Shown piece by piece: positions 43,500 to 54,825 of a stretch of 64,000 nucleotides of DNA. Where the stretch lies: positions 64,804,001 to 64,868,000 of the forward strand of contig CM060989.1 in NCBI GenBank assembly GCA_030765065.1, written 5' to 3'. The translations under genes were made by a program, and so were the position numbers. Each line of letters begins with the position of its first letter. The first letter of the stretch is position 1. The notes beneath the pieces are model-generated. The model worked only from the letters and a program-made list of their open reading frames with translations, did no database searches and was not told where the DNA came from. Origin of the DNA: Deroplatys truncata (taxonomy: Eukaryota; Arthropoda; Insecta; Mantodea; Mantidae).

Positions 43500-45262
43500 T
43501 TCAACATTGGAAAAATAGGAATGGGGGAAATATGGGCAGAAAGAAACAACAACAAAAGTAAGGTTTTCTGGACAGAAGTTTGAACAAGAGTGGAGGATAT
43601 TGAAAAGCAAGAAATTATAGGTAGTTTCAAGGAAAAAAGGTCATTAATAGATTATAGATATTTTAAAATGGAATGGGGAAAAGAAAGATACATCAAAGTA
43701 TGCCACAAAGAGGCCAAAATGGGTATGCATGGGTGAGGACAGGTGTAATGAATTTAAGTAGTCTAAGGAGAAGAAGGGGAGAGAGATGTACGAAATGTAA
43801 TGGATTACATGACAATTGGCATTATTTTTTTTTATAATAAAACAGAAGTATTTCTTATCCTGATGTTGTATGATACTTTAAAATTTGAGTTGGTATATGT
43901 TAATTCACATCACATAAGGCGCTAGTTGTTACCGTAGGAGCGCTTTCGAGAGATATGTTTCTCTCATCCTCAGCTGAGAACCAACTAACTGGATCTCCCT
44001 CGCCCCAAGAAATGTTTCATTGAACGTTACTTCTACTCTCTGTTGAGAAAAATTGGAAACTGGTGGTATTGCTGCCATCTGTAGTTTTGGTTGGACACTC
44101 ATCGTACTTCTTTCTTCAGTCTTGTAGTCTGATTGGTCTACATTCTGTTGAGAAGAGTTGGAAACACTTGGTCTTGAATTTGTTGCCATCTGTGGAGAAA
44201 GTTGGGAACTTCTGTTTTCTCTCTTGTAACTTGATTGGATCAACTGCATTAAGTGGTCTGTAGGATTCTTAATGTTGAGATGGATGAAGATCTTTTCCCA
44301 TATTTCCAAATGTGAAGGTATCTGAATGAATTTTAGTAGTTTTATCTCTTGTCCTATTTCATGGTTACTATTCCAAAAGTGGTTGGCTACTGCTGATTTG
44401 TCTGTTTGTTTCAGTTTTATATTTCTTTGATGTTCATTAAGTCTTATTTTTAAATTCCTTTTAGTTCTTCCTATATATAAGCCTTGACAATCCTGACATG
44501 GAATCTGGTAAATTCCTGATTTGTTTAAGTTATCAGTTGTATTATTTAAAGGTGTATTCAACATATTTCTTAAACTGAAAGCATTCTGAGGTGCTAGTTG
44601 AATCTGGTATTTTTTAAACAATTTTTCAAAAGTTTTAAACATCACTGGATGATATGTAAACTTCTTATATATCACATCTTTTTTATTTGGGTTTTGTAGG
44701 GTACTAATACTATGTAAATTCTGTTTCTTTTTGTATTTAGTAAGTAGGTTGTTAATAAGTTGAGGTTTAAAACCATTTTCAATGGCTACATTCTTTATAT
44801 AATTTAATTCAGTGATATAATCTTCTTTTTCCAATGGTACTCTAATCAATCTATGAATCAAACTTCTAAAAACAGCATGGAAAAAAAATTGGCATTATAT
44901 TCTGAAGTGTGATGATACAGAGAAGAGAAGAATTTATGGATGAGAGAATTTAATACTACAGAAATGGAAAATTTTACCAATAGAGTTAAATGTTAGGAAG
45001 ATTTTTAATACAAGTTCAAATGAATATATGGAGACAGGAAAACATTTAAGAAAAGTACGGTTAAAACGATTAAAAGAAATTTGAAGTAAACTGGAGAAAA
45101 TACGGAAAAGGGGTAACAACGCAAAAAAGTACATAGTGGATACATTATACTTTCCCATTTTATATACAACAGAATGTTAAATATAAGGAGAAAAGTAATA
45201 ATAAGTAATTCCATTTATACATTGTATGTAAAGTTTGAAGCAGAGAATAAATCATTCATTCA
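43500..45262 (+). pseudogene. Non-LTR retrotransposon 3' end, split by a Penelope-like insertion
   Basis: The left part (43500-43825) reads IGKIGMGEIWAERNNN, VEDIEKQEIIGSFKEKRSL and CTKCNGLHDNWHY. The right part resumes at 44887 within the same word (AATTGGCATTAT) and continues to AGAATAAATCATTCATTC, an (ATTC)n tail near 45246-45260. The cysteine motif is cut by the insertion. Homologues in the window are at 3280, 6985 and 17942. Confidence 0.7.
43826..44886 (-). mobile_element. Penelope-like element fragment with GIY-YIG endonuclease
   Basis: The minus-strand frame 44861-43929 (310 aa) starts MIHRLIRVPLEKEDYITELN, the end of the reverse transcriptase region. It goes on through KKFTYHPVMFKTFEKLFKKY to SGIYQIPCQDCQGLYIGRTK with RNLKIRLNEHQRNIKL, a GIY-YIG nuclease with GIY, YIG and the following arginine. 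AVANHFWNSNHEIGQ and EIWEKIFIHLNI are standard Penelope tails. It is flanked by a 12-bp target duplication AATTGGCATTAT (43814-43825, 44887-44898). The 5' part of the RT is missing. Confidence 0.88.
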
Positions 45263-45609
45263 TAGTCACTAAGTTCTATTTATTTGATTAAATAAGTTAA
45301 GCTTAAACAAATCATGCCAAATAATTCCAGTTGTGACCACATCTTAACCTACAAAATGAACGATGGTTTCAACTTCCAAGGTGTTAACTACAGAAAATTG
45401 ATATACAGGGAATTCGTATCTTTAGGCACAGTAAAAATTAATGCCAAAAGTTTTGTTTAAACAAATATAAACTTTAGGAAGCCAAATGGAAAGAATTATT
45501 ATAAAATTTATACATTGAGGCTTGCATTTAGCTTAATTATAATGTTTCTTGTTTGCCATATATTTTAAACAATTACAATTAATTTTATACCTTGTAGGCA
45601 TAAAAAGGA

Positions 45610-46166
45610 TAGAGTAGGCTAAAGTGATAGTGTTTCATAAGTGTGTCACTATGTGATGGCTTTGAAATTCCTGCTCTTTGTATGATAAAGAGAAAAAACA
45701 AATTGTGACTTACCACTTGAAAAAGGTGTAAGTATTTAAAAATTCACACCAATAACAAATACCCCAGAAATGGTTAATGTTATTATTTCACATAAATTGT
45801 GTCCTTTAACATGATTTTAGACTTTCTGTGTAATAAAAGTTTGTGTATCTCTTACGGTTTACCAATTATACAAAAGTCATTCAGAATGAAGAAGACTTCA
45901 CTGGCTATTCCCAGAAAAATCATGATAAATATTTTAATTGTCATGAAAATATCTTAAACGTACAGTACTTTAATCAAAATCGTTAATCATTTTTGAGAAA
46001 ATAAAAATAATAACTTTCATGTAAAGAGTAGTTTGGGGTGTGTGTATTTTCTTGAAAATCTGTATGTAGAATCCTTGGAAGATTCGAACTTAAATATCAT
46101 GTTTAGTATTTAAGACAAGTCCGCATTTTTTAACAAACGCACACGCACACACAGACCTTTTTCTAA
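45610..46166 (-). repeat. R1-related repeat, partial and diverged
   Basis: Plus-view blocks are GTATCTCTTACGGTTTACCA, CTATTCCCAGAAAAATCATG and CATGTAAAGAGTAGTTTGGG. It ends after CACACACAGACC. It abuts the next R1-B copy. Confidence 0.65.
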
Positions 46167-46167
46167 A

Positions 46168-46957
46168 TATCTATTACATTTACATGACTTTCTCTACCTA
46201 CTATTGCTTCTACAAACTATTCTTATGAAACCTTATTTTTTATGTACTTCATATTAATCGCAAAAAAGTTTTGCAGTATTAGTTTCATTACACATTTCAT
46301 TGTAGGTACAGGGAGTGGGGGGGGGGGGTTAGCGGAAAGTAAATCGATAATCAGGTGTTTAAAACTCGTTGACTATTGTGAAACAACTGAATAGTGACAG
46401 CAGTTTAAAAAATGACAAAATATTGAACAATTCAAAACAATAAAAGGGGATACCTCAGAAATGGTTGATGCCACAACAAAAAGCTATTTAAAATAAATTA
46501 TGTGTTTAAATAGATCTACATTTTTATTAGTATGTTTTTGTCTATCTCTTAACATTTATTGGTTATATACAAATATACAAAATTCCTTCCATTGAAGAAC
46601 ACTTCAAACACTATTCCTAGAAAACTAAAGATATCCATTTATTTCTCATGTAAATATCTTAAATTTTAGTAAAAATTGTTATAGCCATTTTTGAGAAACT
46701 CAAAACCTTCCTACAATTTTCCATGTAGTTTGGAGTAGGGAGATACTGAACCTAAATACAAAGTTTGGTATCGATTAGACTTTTCGTTTTTGAGTTAAGC
46801 TGTTCTCTCTCTCTCTCATGCGCACCCACATGGACCTAAAAAATCCTTTTTTCAGATTCAAGGAGCCTTAAAACATGTATTTCTGGTAAATCTTTATATA
46901 ATTTTTGGGTGGAATACAACATTTCTTTTACTTACTGTAAGTATGTGATAGAGAAAG
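46168..46957 (-). repeat. R1-B repeat, diverged, with a G-run
   Basis: The plus view starts ACATTTACATGACTTTCTCT and ends GTATGTGATAGAGAAAG|TAAAC. An interrupted run of about 13 G lies at about 46316-46329. It sits 48 bp from LARP7 exon 47234-47006. Confidence 0.7.
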
Positions 46958-47005
46958 TAAACATTTATTTTCAGGAGCTTTCTGAAGTTAGCAATATTAT
47001 CTTAC

Positions 47006-47234
47006 CTTGAATTTTTTAATGTCCGTTATGGGTTCATCCAAAACAGCGTAAACGATGACACCTGGCGTATATGTAATGCGAGGCTGGCTGACTTTATCCT
47101 CTGACTCAGGAACGTCAGTATTACTTTGCTGTATTTGGTTGCTCCAGCGTTGTCTACTAAGATACTGTTTCAGACACTTCATCTTGGCACGTTGTAGATC
47201 CAGGTATTTGTTACGGAGACGTTTCCATTCTCTC
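47006..47234 (-). CDS. LARP7: LARP7 exon (linker end and xRRM strand 1)
   Basis: Joined to the previous exon it reads LSKREWKRLRNKYLDLQRAK, MKCLKQYLSRQRWSN, then PRITYTPGVIVYAVLDEPIT, DIKKFK. LSK.EW..L...YL.LQ...M..LK is a conserved LARP7 signature, and PGVIV is strand 1 of the xRRM. The acceptor is TTTAAG|GAGAG at 47235 and the donor is TCAAG|GTAAG at 47005. It enters with one base completing AAG lysine and leaves phase 0. Confidence 0.95.
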
Positions 47235-47499
47235 CTTAAACACATGTGGCAATCAACATTTTATGTATAGTAGAATTCAGTAACTCATTGATGTATACTA
47301 AACACTTGCCAGAGCAGACTAAGGTCTAAAAAAAAGTATAATTAATTTATATATAATAATAAAAAAAAGTAAAATCTTAAAAAACCCATTTACCCAGCAC
47401 TGAAGCACTTGCGATAGCATGTCGCCGCTAAGATTGCCATCTCGAGTGAGATGCCTTAGTGGTCTGTCTTGAAACAACTTGAGTCAATTGGGGAATTCT

Positions 47500-47610
47500 A
47501 TGTCCCACCGGCGTGTTGTCCCAGTACAATGGTTAGAGCAACCGCACGGAGAGTGGGAGAACCTTGTTCAAATCCCGGTTGTGGCATTGAACTTTTCAGT
47601 TGACCCTTTA
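47500..47610 (+). repeat. tRNA-like SINE fragment
   Basis: ACAATGGTTAGAGCAACCGC (A box) and TTGTTCAAATCCCGGTTGTG (B box), with a tail TTGAACTTTTCAGTTG. It is the same family as 30845-30965. Confidence 0.55.
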
Positions 47611-47724
47611 TTAAAAACTCATTGATGTTTACCTACACATGTCACTATGCAGAGTGTAGCAACAGGTGAGCAAGGTGGGCACGGCAAAGAACCTTGTAAT
47701 GTAGGGACCCTTGGATTGAAACAA

Positions 47725-49252
47725 TGGGTGATATAAATAAAAATAAGCTTTTGCTTGCGAGCTTTAGCTCGCAAGCAAGTTGAGAATCGAGCAACAGGTC
47801 GTGGTTTGGTATAAATAAAAATTTCCCCTCTTCGTTGAGCTATTGCTATCACCCACCAAGCTATTGCTCGGTGACCTTCACCATGACACGTCAGCTGAGT
47901 AAACAAAAACGCCCATTCTTCCGTCAGAGGCGATTTAAATATTTGCTGCAATCTAATGTTCATGTACTTATTCATGTTATGCGTGGCCACATTTAATAAA
48001 CCTAACAGAGATACAGATTGGAAATAACAGGAATGTAATTAAGATTTGGCAAATAAAATAGAAATTGATATTCACCCGACTTTCAACACATGACGTTTAT
48101 CCTCTTTTTAAATTCAATCCCTGATTTCCTTAATTGACTGGTAAAGAACTTGTCACTCAGCAAATGATATTCTGAAAATAGATAATTTTGTAGTTGTTTT
48201 TGCATCATTATGTTGATACCCTCTGCAACTAGGCGATTAAAATTTATGTAAAATATCACTAAGTAATTCCAAGATTTTATAAGGCGTTATCATGAATAAA
48301 AGCAATGTGGTATAAATGAAATTAATTTCGTTGAAAGTTAAATTTATGGTCAATTTTATAGGAAATTAATTCTTTAGCTATAATCCGATTTTGGTTTGTG
48401 CGAGCTTTCTGTTCTACGTAAGTACATCACTTTTTATGTTACCAGTGTTCCGGTAATGAGAGCGGATCACTATGACCTCACTCGTATTTTGTGTAACGTT
48501 ATCGTACCCAGGCAAGATAAAAACATATCAGGTATGCTCTTGCAACATGAAAACAGCTATAGAAGCAAATACCTTCAAGAAGAAAGTTTGCATGTGCAGC
48601 ACACATTTCAATCACAATGGTTGAAGAAAGCAGTGCATTTATGAGACGGTTTGTTCAACTGTTAAAAGCTAATAAAGATATTCTAATGAAGGCGCAGCTA
48701 CCTGAAAGCAAGCGTAAAAAAAATTTAGCAATTGCTGCAGTAAAGCAACAATTGGAGGAGGAGTTTAAAATTGCAATCACCGAACTGCAAATACTGAAAA
48801 AAAATAAGCAACATGAAAACAAGACTAAAGTCCAAAAGTGACTTGAAACGAACTGAAAATGTTGTGCAAGCCAGTGTACATTTTCTATTTCAAAACGGTA
48901 TAACTGTTTGTATCTGCTCACATCTGAGTCCCTGCGTCTTGTATACATTTTTATCTTCCGTTCAGGAACCACCATCATGAACTCTGCCATGGTACTAAAC
49001 TGTAGTTGAGCAAGCTGAGGTACCTACGCAGGTACCTCAAGAAATAGCAAGCAAAAGCTTACTAACAGCGAGCAGGACTTGTTTTTATTTATACAAAATC
49101 GCGAGCAATAGCTCAACGATCAAGGTCAGCAAGCTTTTGCTCACGAGGAGGTTGAGCAGAAAATTTTTATTTATACGAAACCGAGCAATTGCTTGGAATT
49201 AGTGAGAAATGAGCTAATGCTTGCTTTTATTTATACCACCCAATATGCTTAA
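47725..49252 (+). mobile_element. TIR element with a Myb/SANT-like protein relic
   Basis: The ends are GGGTGATATAAATAAAAATA and the complement of GGGTGGTATAAATAAAAGCA. Inside both ends are many GAGCAATAGCTC-type short motifs and further GTATAAATAAAAATTT copies. At 48617-48841 the plus strand reads MVEESSAFMRRFVQLLKANK, LPESKRKKNLAIAAVKQQLE, then after a one-base shift KNMKTRLKSKSDLKRTEN. This resembles the small Myb-like protein that accompanies Harbinger-type transposases. No transposase gene is seen. Confidence 0.6.
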
Positions 49253-49585
49253 GTCAGCAAAAAATAAGCAAATTAAGGAATGCTGTCACTGATGAAGTAA
49301 GTTAGAATACCAAGATGATATAGCATTCAAATTTTATCTCCCTTTTAGATCACAGTTAAACATTGTAATAAATAGCTACACCACTGAATCAAATCTTGAA
49401 GTTAAATGTCATGTAGTGTGGGCAAGCTGAACTTATTAGAACCATAAATTTTTTGTGTTTCCATAAAAGATATTAAGGTGAAAGAAACTAGCTTTTGTGA
49501 ACCGAAAAGTTGATAAAAAGGTTATATTAGGTTATGGTTAGGTAGTTCTAGATTTTAAATTTCTCAAATGGTTTTTATATTATTA

Positions 49586-50365
49586 CTTTCTCTACCACAT
49601 ACATAGTAGGTAGACAAGGTATTGCATTCCATAAAAAAATGTTATACCAAGAAAATACATGTTTTGAAAACCCCTGAATAAAAAAATAGCAGTTTAGAAA
49701 AAAAAGTCCATGGGTGTGTGTTAACAGCATTAACTAAAAAATGAAAAGTCAGATAAATACCAAACTTGGTATGTACGTTCAATATCTTCCACAGATAAGA
49801 CACAAAGATTTTCAAGAAAATCCCCCACCCCAACTGCCCTTTGTGTGAAACATTTTTCAAAATTTTTAATTTTCTAAAAAATGGCTCTAATGATTTTGAT
49901 TAAAATACCATACATTAAATATATTTACATGTCAAATAAAATGTATATGTTGAATTTTCTGGGAATAGCCTATGAAGTCCTTTTCATTTAGAAGGAATTT
50001 TGTACAAACGTGTATAACTGGTAAACATTACGCAATAGATGAAAACGTACTATATAAAAAGTGTAGATCTCTTTGAAACACACAATTTATTTCAAATAAC
50101 CTTTTTTTGTGGCATCAGCCACTTCTGGGTTATCCGGTAGTAATGCATTGATTTGTTCCATAATTTGTCATTCTTTTTATACCCTGTCGATTTTCAATTA
50201 TTTCTTGCGATGTCATGGAATTTTAAGGTCAGCATATAGTGTCCAACTCTTAAACATTTGAGTATTGCTGAACCCTTTGTACCCTAATGAAATGTGTACT
50301 GTAGCTATTTCTGCAAAGGTGAAGTAATTAGAAAAATAAACTTTCGCAAGCATAATTTGTATACA
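49586..50365 (+). repeat. R1-B repeat, 3' end lost
   Basis: This starts CTTTCTCTACCACATACATA and has the subfamily B blocks GAATAGCCTATGAAGTCC and TTTTTTTGTGGCATCAGCC. It fades near 50365 without the usual CATCAGATTTTT end. Confidence 0.75.
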
Positions 50366-50526
50366 CTCTAATGGATTTTTAACTTGGGAGCCACATATTA
50401 CTTTTTTATGCAGAAAGTTGTCAAGGATTGTATTCTTGTTGAGGAATTTAGTCAATTGTGTACCCTTTGAGTATATGCGTGTCTCATATTTTGCATACTT
50501 TCACAGTATTATTAATTATGGTATTT

Positions 50527-51140
50527 TGAGGCAGTATTTTAATGCCTAAATGATATTGTGTTTTAATATAATTAAATTCAATTACAGCCCACCTTGAAAA
50601 CAATATGTATATAATTATTATTTAAATTGTATGTAAGTCATTGCAAATACTTATTTTTTAATTGTAGACATATTTATTAATGTCATGTAAATGTTTATAT
50701 ACTCTAATAGTGCAAAATCTGTGAGAATAATATGTTTTAGGATGTTAATAATGAGACAATAATGTGTCTGGAGTTTTAAAAGTACTGGTCATGAAAAGAT
50801 TGGTAATAACGTAATTTCGCTTACAGTTTGGAATTAGCCAATCAACAGTAAGGAAAAGTTTTAGTTTGAATACTTAAATTCTATTGGACTAGAATTAGCC
50901 AATAGGAGACTGGCATTACCGAAGCTTCAAGGTTTTTACCGTTGGATTTAGTCAGTTGCGGGCATGAAGTTGTACAGTATGGATGGTAAAAATTGTGTTC
51001 TCTGCTAGAATATGTAAAGTGCTCACAGTTTTTCTTTTATAAAGTGTTGTGTTTATAAATGTGCAAGTATAAAGAGAAATAAAAAGAAGTGAACTTAAAA
51101 AGTAAATTGTGTGACGTCTTTTAATTTTTGTCTTATCACA
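50527..51140 (+). repeat. R2 LTR-like repeat, copy c
   Basis: This begins TGAGGCAGTATTTTAATGCC, has TTAGCCAATCAACAG and TTAGCCAATAGGAGAC, and ends TTTGTCTTATCACA|ACC. GCAGCCGAGGCAAG follows at about 51178. Confidence 0.65.
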
Positions 51141-51600
51141 ACCTAAAAAGAACTTATGTTTCTTTAGAGCGACTGAAGCAGCCGAGGCAAGTTTAAATAA
51201 TATTACAAAAAACAAGCATCATCTTTACTATAAAGTATGGCATCCCAAGCATCAAACAACATCAAAGTGTATCTTAAAAACGTTGGGTTAAATACTTCTT
51301 CAAAGTGACGCACATATGCGGGGATTCTCACATCTCACACAAATACAATACTTTCTCAAAGTGGCATCCCTCAACGTGAATTAAAATAATTACATAACAA
51401 CACACATTTTTTCAAATATACGTAATAATATTTACGTAACCTAAATACTATCTCAAAGTGGCATACAACTGTGGGGCAAACTCCTCCAAACAACTACCAT
51501 CATCATAACTCCCGCAAATTGGCTCCCAAACGTGGAGCTGGCTATTAACTCCCGCAAATTGATGCCTCAACATGGAACCATCATAACTCCTGCAATTTTA
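51141..51600 (+). repeat. Cluster of primer-site-like motifs after R2c
   Basis: Imperfect copies of AAATTGGCTCCCAAACGTGG recur about six times: near 51236, 51301 (AAAGTGACGCACATATGCGG), 51359, 51456 (AAAGTGGCATACAACTGTGG), 51516 and 51557. The spacing is roughly 40-100 bp. The core resembles a lysine-tRNA primer-binding site. Confidence 0.45.
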
Positions 51601-52045
51601 ATTTGGGGTAATAGTTCATATATCCAAGATGTATTACTTGTCCAAAAGTAAGCTATAAGACTTATGGCTAAGATATCTACTAGAACACATTGTAAACCCT
51701 ATTTTAAAAGATATAATATTTTGACTGTTATAAATTTGTACATTTATACTGTATAGGATTTTATGAAACAGAATCAACATATGTATGACATGAGATCCAA
51801 CATTCATAATTATAATACCCGAAATGGTCAAATGATTGATATTCCTCAGCATAGACTTAAGAAAACTTCTCAAAGTTACTCGTATATTGGCATTAAACTT
51901 TTTAATAAGCTACCTCAACTTGTAAATGTTTTTCCTTATAAAATATTTTGTAAGCGATTGTATTCTTGCCTTGTGGATAATCCATTTTATTCTATTAATG
52001 AATTTATTGATCTAAATGTATCTGATATTGATATTAAAAAACAAA
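51600..52045 (+). pseudogene. LINE (CR1/RTE-like) ORF C-terminus
   Basis: The frame reads AIRLMAKISTRTHCKPYFKR-like, then MKQNQHMYDMRSNIHNYNTR, NGQMIDIPQHRLKKTSQSYS and YIGIKLFNKLPQL, ending SINEFIDLNVSDIDIKKQI. NYNTR and Y.GIKLFNKLP are hallmarks of the end of LINE pol proteins. An upstream stop lies near 51750. An R1 copy has inserted right at its 3' end. Confidence 0.7.
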
Positions 52046-52787
52046 TCTGATGTGTTACACTCACATGACTTTCTCTACTCTTGTACAAACTATTTTTACA
52101 AACGCTTATTCTCTATATGCTTCATGTTAATCAAGATATCGAGATGTTAATCAAGATATCGAGATGTTAATCTTATTGCTAATTTTCTTGTAGATGCAAG
52201 GGGAATTGGTAGGCTTTAAGCGATAGTCAAATATTTTAAGAGCTGGTTGCTATGTGGAGTATTCCATTCTCTTTGCATTACCAGAACAAAAAAAAGATGA
52301 ATAACGAATTTGAGAAAAAGTATAAGTATTGGAAAATTTAAGGGAATAACAAGCAATATCTCGAAAATGGTTCACTCAACAAAAAAAAATGTATATGACA
52401 TAAATTGCGTATTTTAACGCGATCTACATTTTTTGTGTAGTACAATTTTGTCTATCTCTTATGGTTTACCAGTTATGCAAAAGTCGTTCACAATGAAGAA
52501 TAAATACTTTTGGGGACGTTCCAGAAAATTCAAGATATACATTTTATTTGTCATGAAAATATCTTAAACATCTGATATTTTAATCAAAATCGCCAGAGCC
52601 ATTTTTGAGAAAATTAATATTTTCGAAAAATGTTCCATGTAAAGCGTAATCTGGGGTGGGGGGATTTTCTTGAAAACCTTCGTGTCGCATCTCTGGAAGA
52701 TACTGAACCTAAATACCAAGTTTGGTGTTTATCCGACTGTTCGTTTCTGAGTTATGCTGTTCACAGACACACGGACATGTTTCCAAA
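52046..52787 (-). repeat. R1-A repeat, 5'-truncated
   Basis: The plus view starts TCTGATGTGTTACACTCAC and ends in ACGGACATGTTTCC. The last 120 bp of the unit are missing. A short duplication, TCAAGATATCGAGATGTTAA, occurs twice near 52132-52168. Confidence 0.8.
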
Positions 52788-52932
52788 AACACATCAGAGT
52801 TGAATGACAATGTAGCTTAAGCACATTTAAAAAAATCTAAAGTAATTTTAAATTTAAGGTCATCTTATATTTGAGCCAATGCAGTAACATCCAATAACTT
52901 AAATTATAAAAAAGATATAATTAAAATCTTAC

Positions 52933-53858
52933 TTAGAAAGTATCTGCAGAGGACTAGCATTTACGTCTTGCTTATCCTTTTTATTTTTCTTCTTCTTTCT
53001 GCGTTTTCTCTTTCTTTTGCTTTCACCTTCTTCAACATTTTCAATCTCACATTCTTCTGTTTGATACTGACTTCTACTCTCAGAAACTTGCTCAACTTCT
53101 TCAATGGCATTTTCTCTGTTTTCCTCTTCGGTTTCTCTTTTTCGCTTTCTTTTTACTGTCTGATCTAACTGTACGTTCTCAGGAGTTACATCTTCATTTT
53201 CTATTATCTCAGCCTTTATTCTTTTAGATGAAATACTATCTTCACTCTCTTGCTCTTCTACGATGTCATCATCTTGTTTCTTTTTCCTTTTTTTCTTTGC
53301 GCTTTCCTCTACTTTCACCTCCCCTCCTTCCTCAAGCAGCTTTCTTCGTTTTTTTGAGACATCAGGATCAATTTCTTCATCCTCAACCTCTTCTTCCGAT
53401 AGTTTCTTTCGTTTTCGCTTAATATTTGAGCCGCTCTCCTCTAGCTTTTCATTTTCATCCTTTTTCACAAATTTGACTTTCTCTTCTTGATTCTTGGAAC
53501 TTCTTCGTTTCACACGGTCACTGTTTTCTTCTCTATTATCTTCACCTTCTTTGCTGCTTTCTTTCGCATCTTCTTCACTTAAGCTTTGTCCTCTATTTTG
53601 TGTTGACTTTGCTTCATTTTCCAACACTTGTTCATTGTCCACATCTTTTATACTTTCCTTATGTGAGCTCCTTCTTTTTCTTTTCTGCTGCAAGGAGTCC
53701 TTCTCTGCAGTTTGCTGTTTTTTATCTTCTTTTTCTAATAGTTCACCTTGATTTGTCTCATCTACATTACCTGCTTCATCAGCTTCAAATGTGGCAATAC
53801 TGCAGAGTTTATCTGGTGCAATTTCAGATGATAATCTGCAGCCTCGAGCACCAAAAGC
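52933..53858 (-). CDS. LARP7: LARP7 large exon (charged linker)
   Basis: About 308 codons start AFGARGCRLSSEIAPDKLCS (end of the RRM1 module), followed by a long Lys/Arg/Glu-rich low-complexity linker with many KRKR-type nuclear-localisation-like clusters. It ends NASPLQILS plus two bases. The acceptor is most likely TTATTAAAG|GCTTTTGG at 53859. A second AG (TTGCAG at 53882-53881) would add a few hydrophobic residues. The donor is TCTAA|GTAAGA at 52932. The linker is typical of LARP7, between its La/RRM1 half and xRRM. Confidence 0.9.
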
Positions 53859-53946
53859 CTTTAATAAGACAAGAAAAAACCTGCAATTAATTCCCTTGAT
53901 AGCCAAGTGTGACGAAGAGATCAACTGTTTGCATTTACTTAAGGTA

Positions 53947-54080
53947 CAAGGGGCATTCAGCAAGTCCTTAGAAAAAGATAGAAAACCAAATTATTTTTGG
54001 TAGACCTTTTTTGTATTTTTCAACATAATCTCCTTTTAGTTCAATACAACTTTTCCAACATTTCTCCAACTGTTTTAAGG
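53947..54080 (-). pseudogene. Mariner-type transposase 3' tip
   Basis: The minus strand reads CIELKGDYVEKYKKG and ends in CAAGGGGCATTC next to TA. The CIE..GDYVEK end is common in mariner-like elements. Only about 130 bp survive, cut off by unassigned sequence and R2d. Confidence 0.5.
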
Positions 54081-54111
54081 GGGGGAAACGGGTGAAAATG
54101 TGACCAAAAAT

Positions 54112-54792
54112 TGAGGCAGTATTATTAACACTTAAATGATTTCAGTCTAATTATATAATATATAAATTCAATAACAGCCCACCTTGAAGCAATATGTGTA
54201 TGTAATAATTTGTATAATGTATGTAACAGTCATTGCATATGCTTATATTACTGTAAACATGTTCAATAATGTTATGTGAATTACGTAATTTAATAATGTA
54301 GGAGCTGTGAGAAATAGGTCAAAAGTTGCTAACAAAGAGGTAACAATGAGGTAACATTGAGGCAATAATGAGTAAGAATGTTTAATAATGTTATTAGACA
54401 TTATTGGAGCGACAATAATATAATTTTAGTGACAGTTTATAAAATAGCCAATCAACGACCAGAAAAAGCTTTAGTTAAATGAAGGTATTCTATTGGAGTA
54501 GGAATAGCCAATTAGAGACTTGAAATACAGAAATTTACAAGTTTAGGAGGTTGAAATCAGCTCAGTTGCCTGCAAACAGTGTTCCTAATCAGACGCAAAA
54601 AGTGTCCTCGAGATTTAATGCATATTCGTGTGAGACGAAAAATAAATTTACGTGTTAAAAAGTGTAATTAATTAATAAAAAGAATCTCACAGCTCTCTAT
54701 ATTAGTGAAATGTTATTTAAATCGTATCAAGCACTAATACAATGAGTGAAGTAAAATTATAATCTGTGTAAACCTACATTCTTGTCGCATCA
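54112..54792 (+). repeat. R2 LTR-like repeat, copy d
   Basis: This runs from TGAGGCAGTATTATTAACAC to TTCTTGTCGCATCA. It is very close to copy b (35231-35923), sharing GGAGCGACAATAATATAATT-type blocks. The downstream leader stops within about 40 bp, where mariner sequence begins. Confidence 0.65.
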
Positions 54793-54825
54793 AAACCCTG
54801 CTAAGAGAAATGTGTCTCTAACAAA

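Noticed and set aside
52968..53751. Plus-strand Ser/Phe/Leu-rich frames
   Set aside because: They are antisense of the Lys/Glu-rich LARP7 linker exon.
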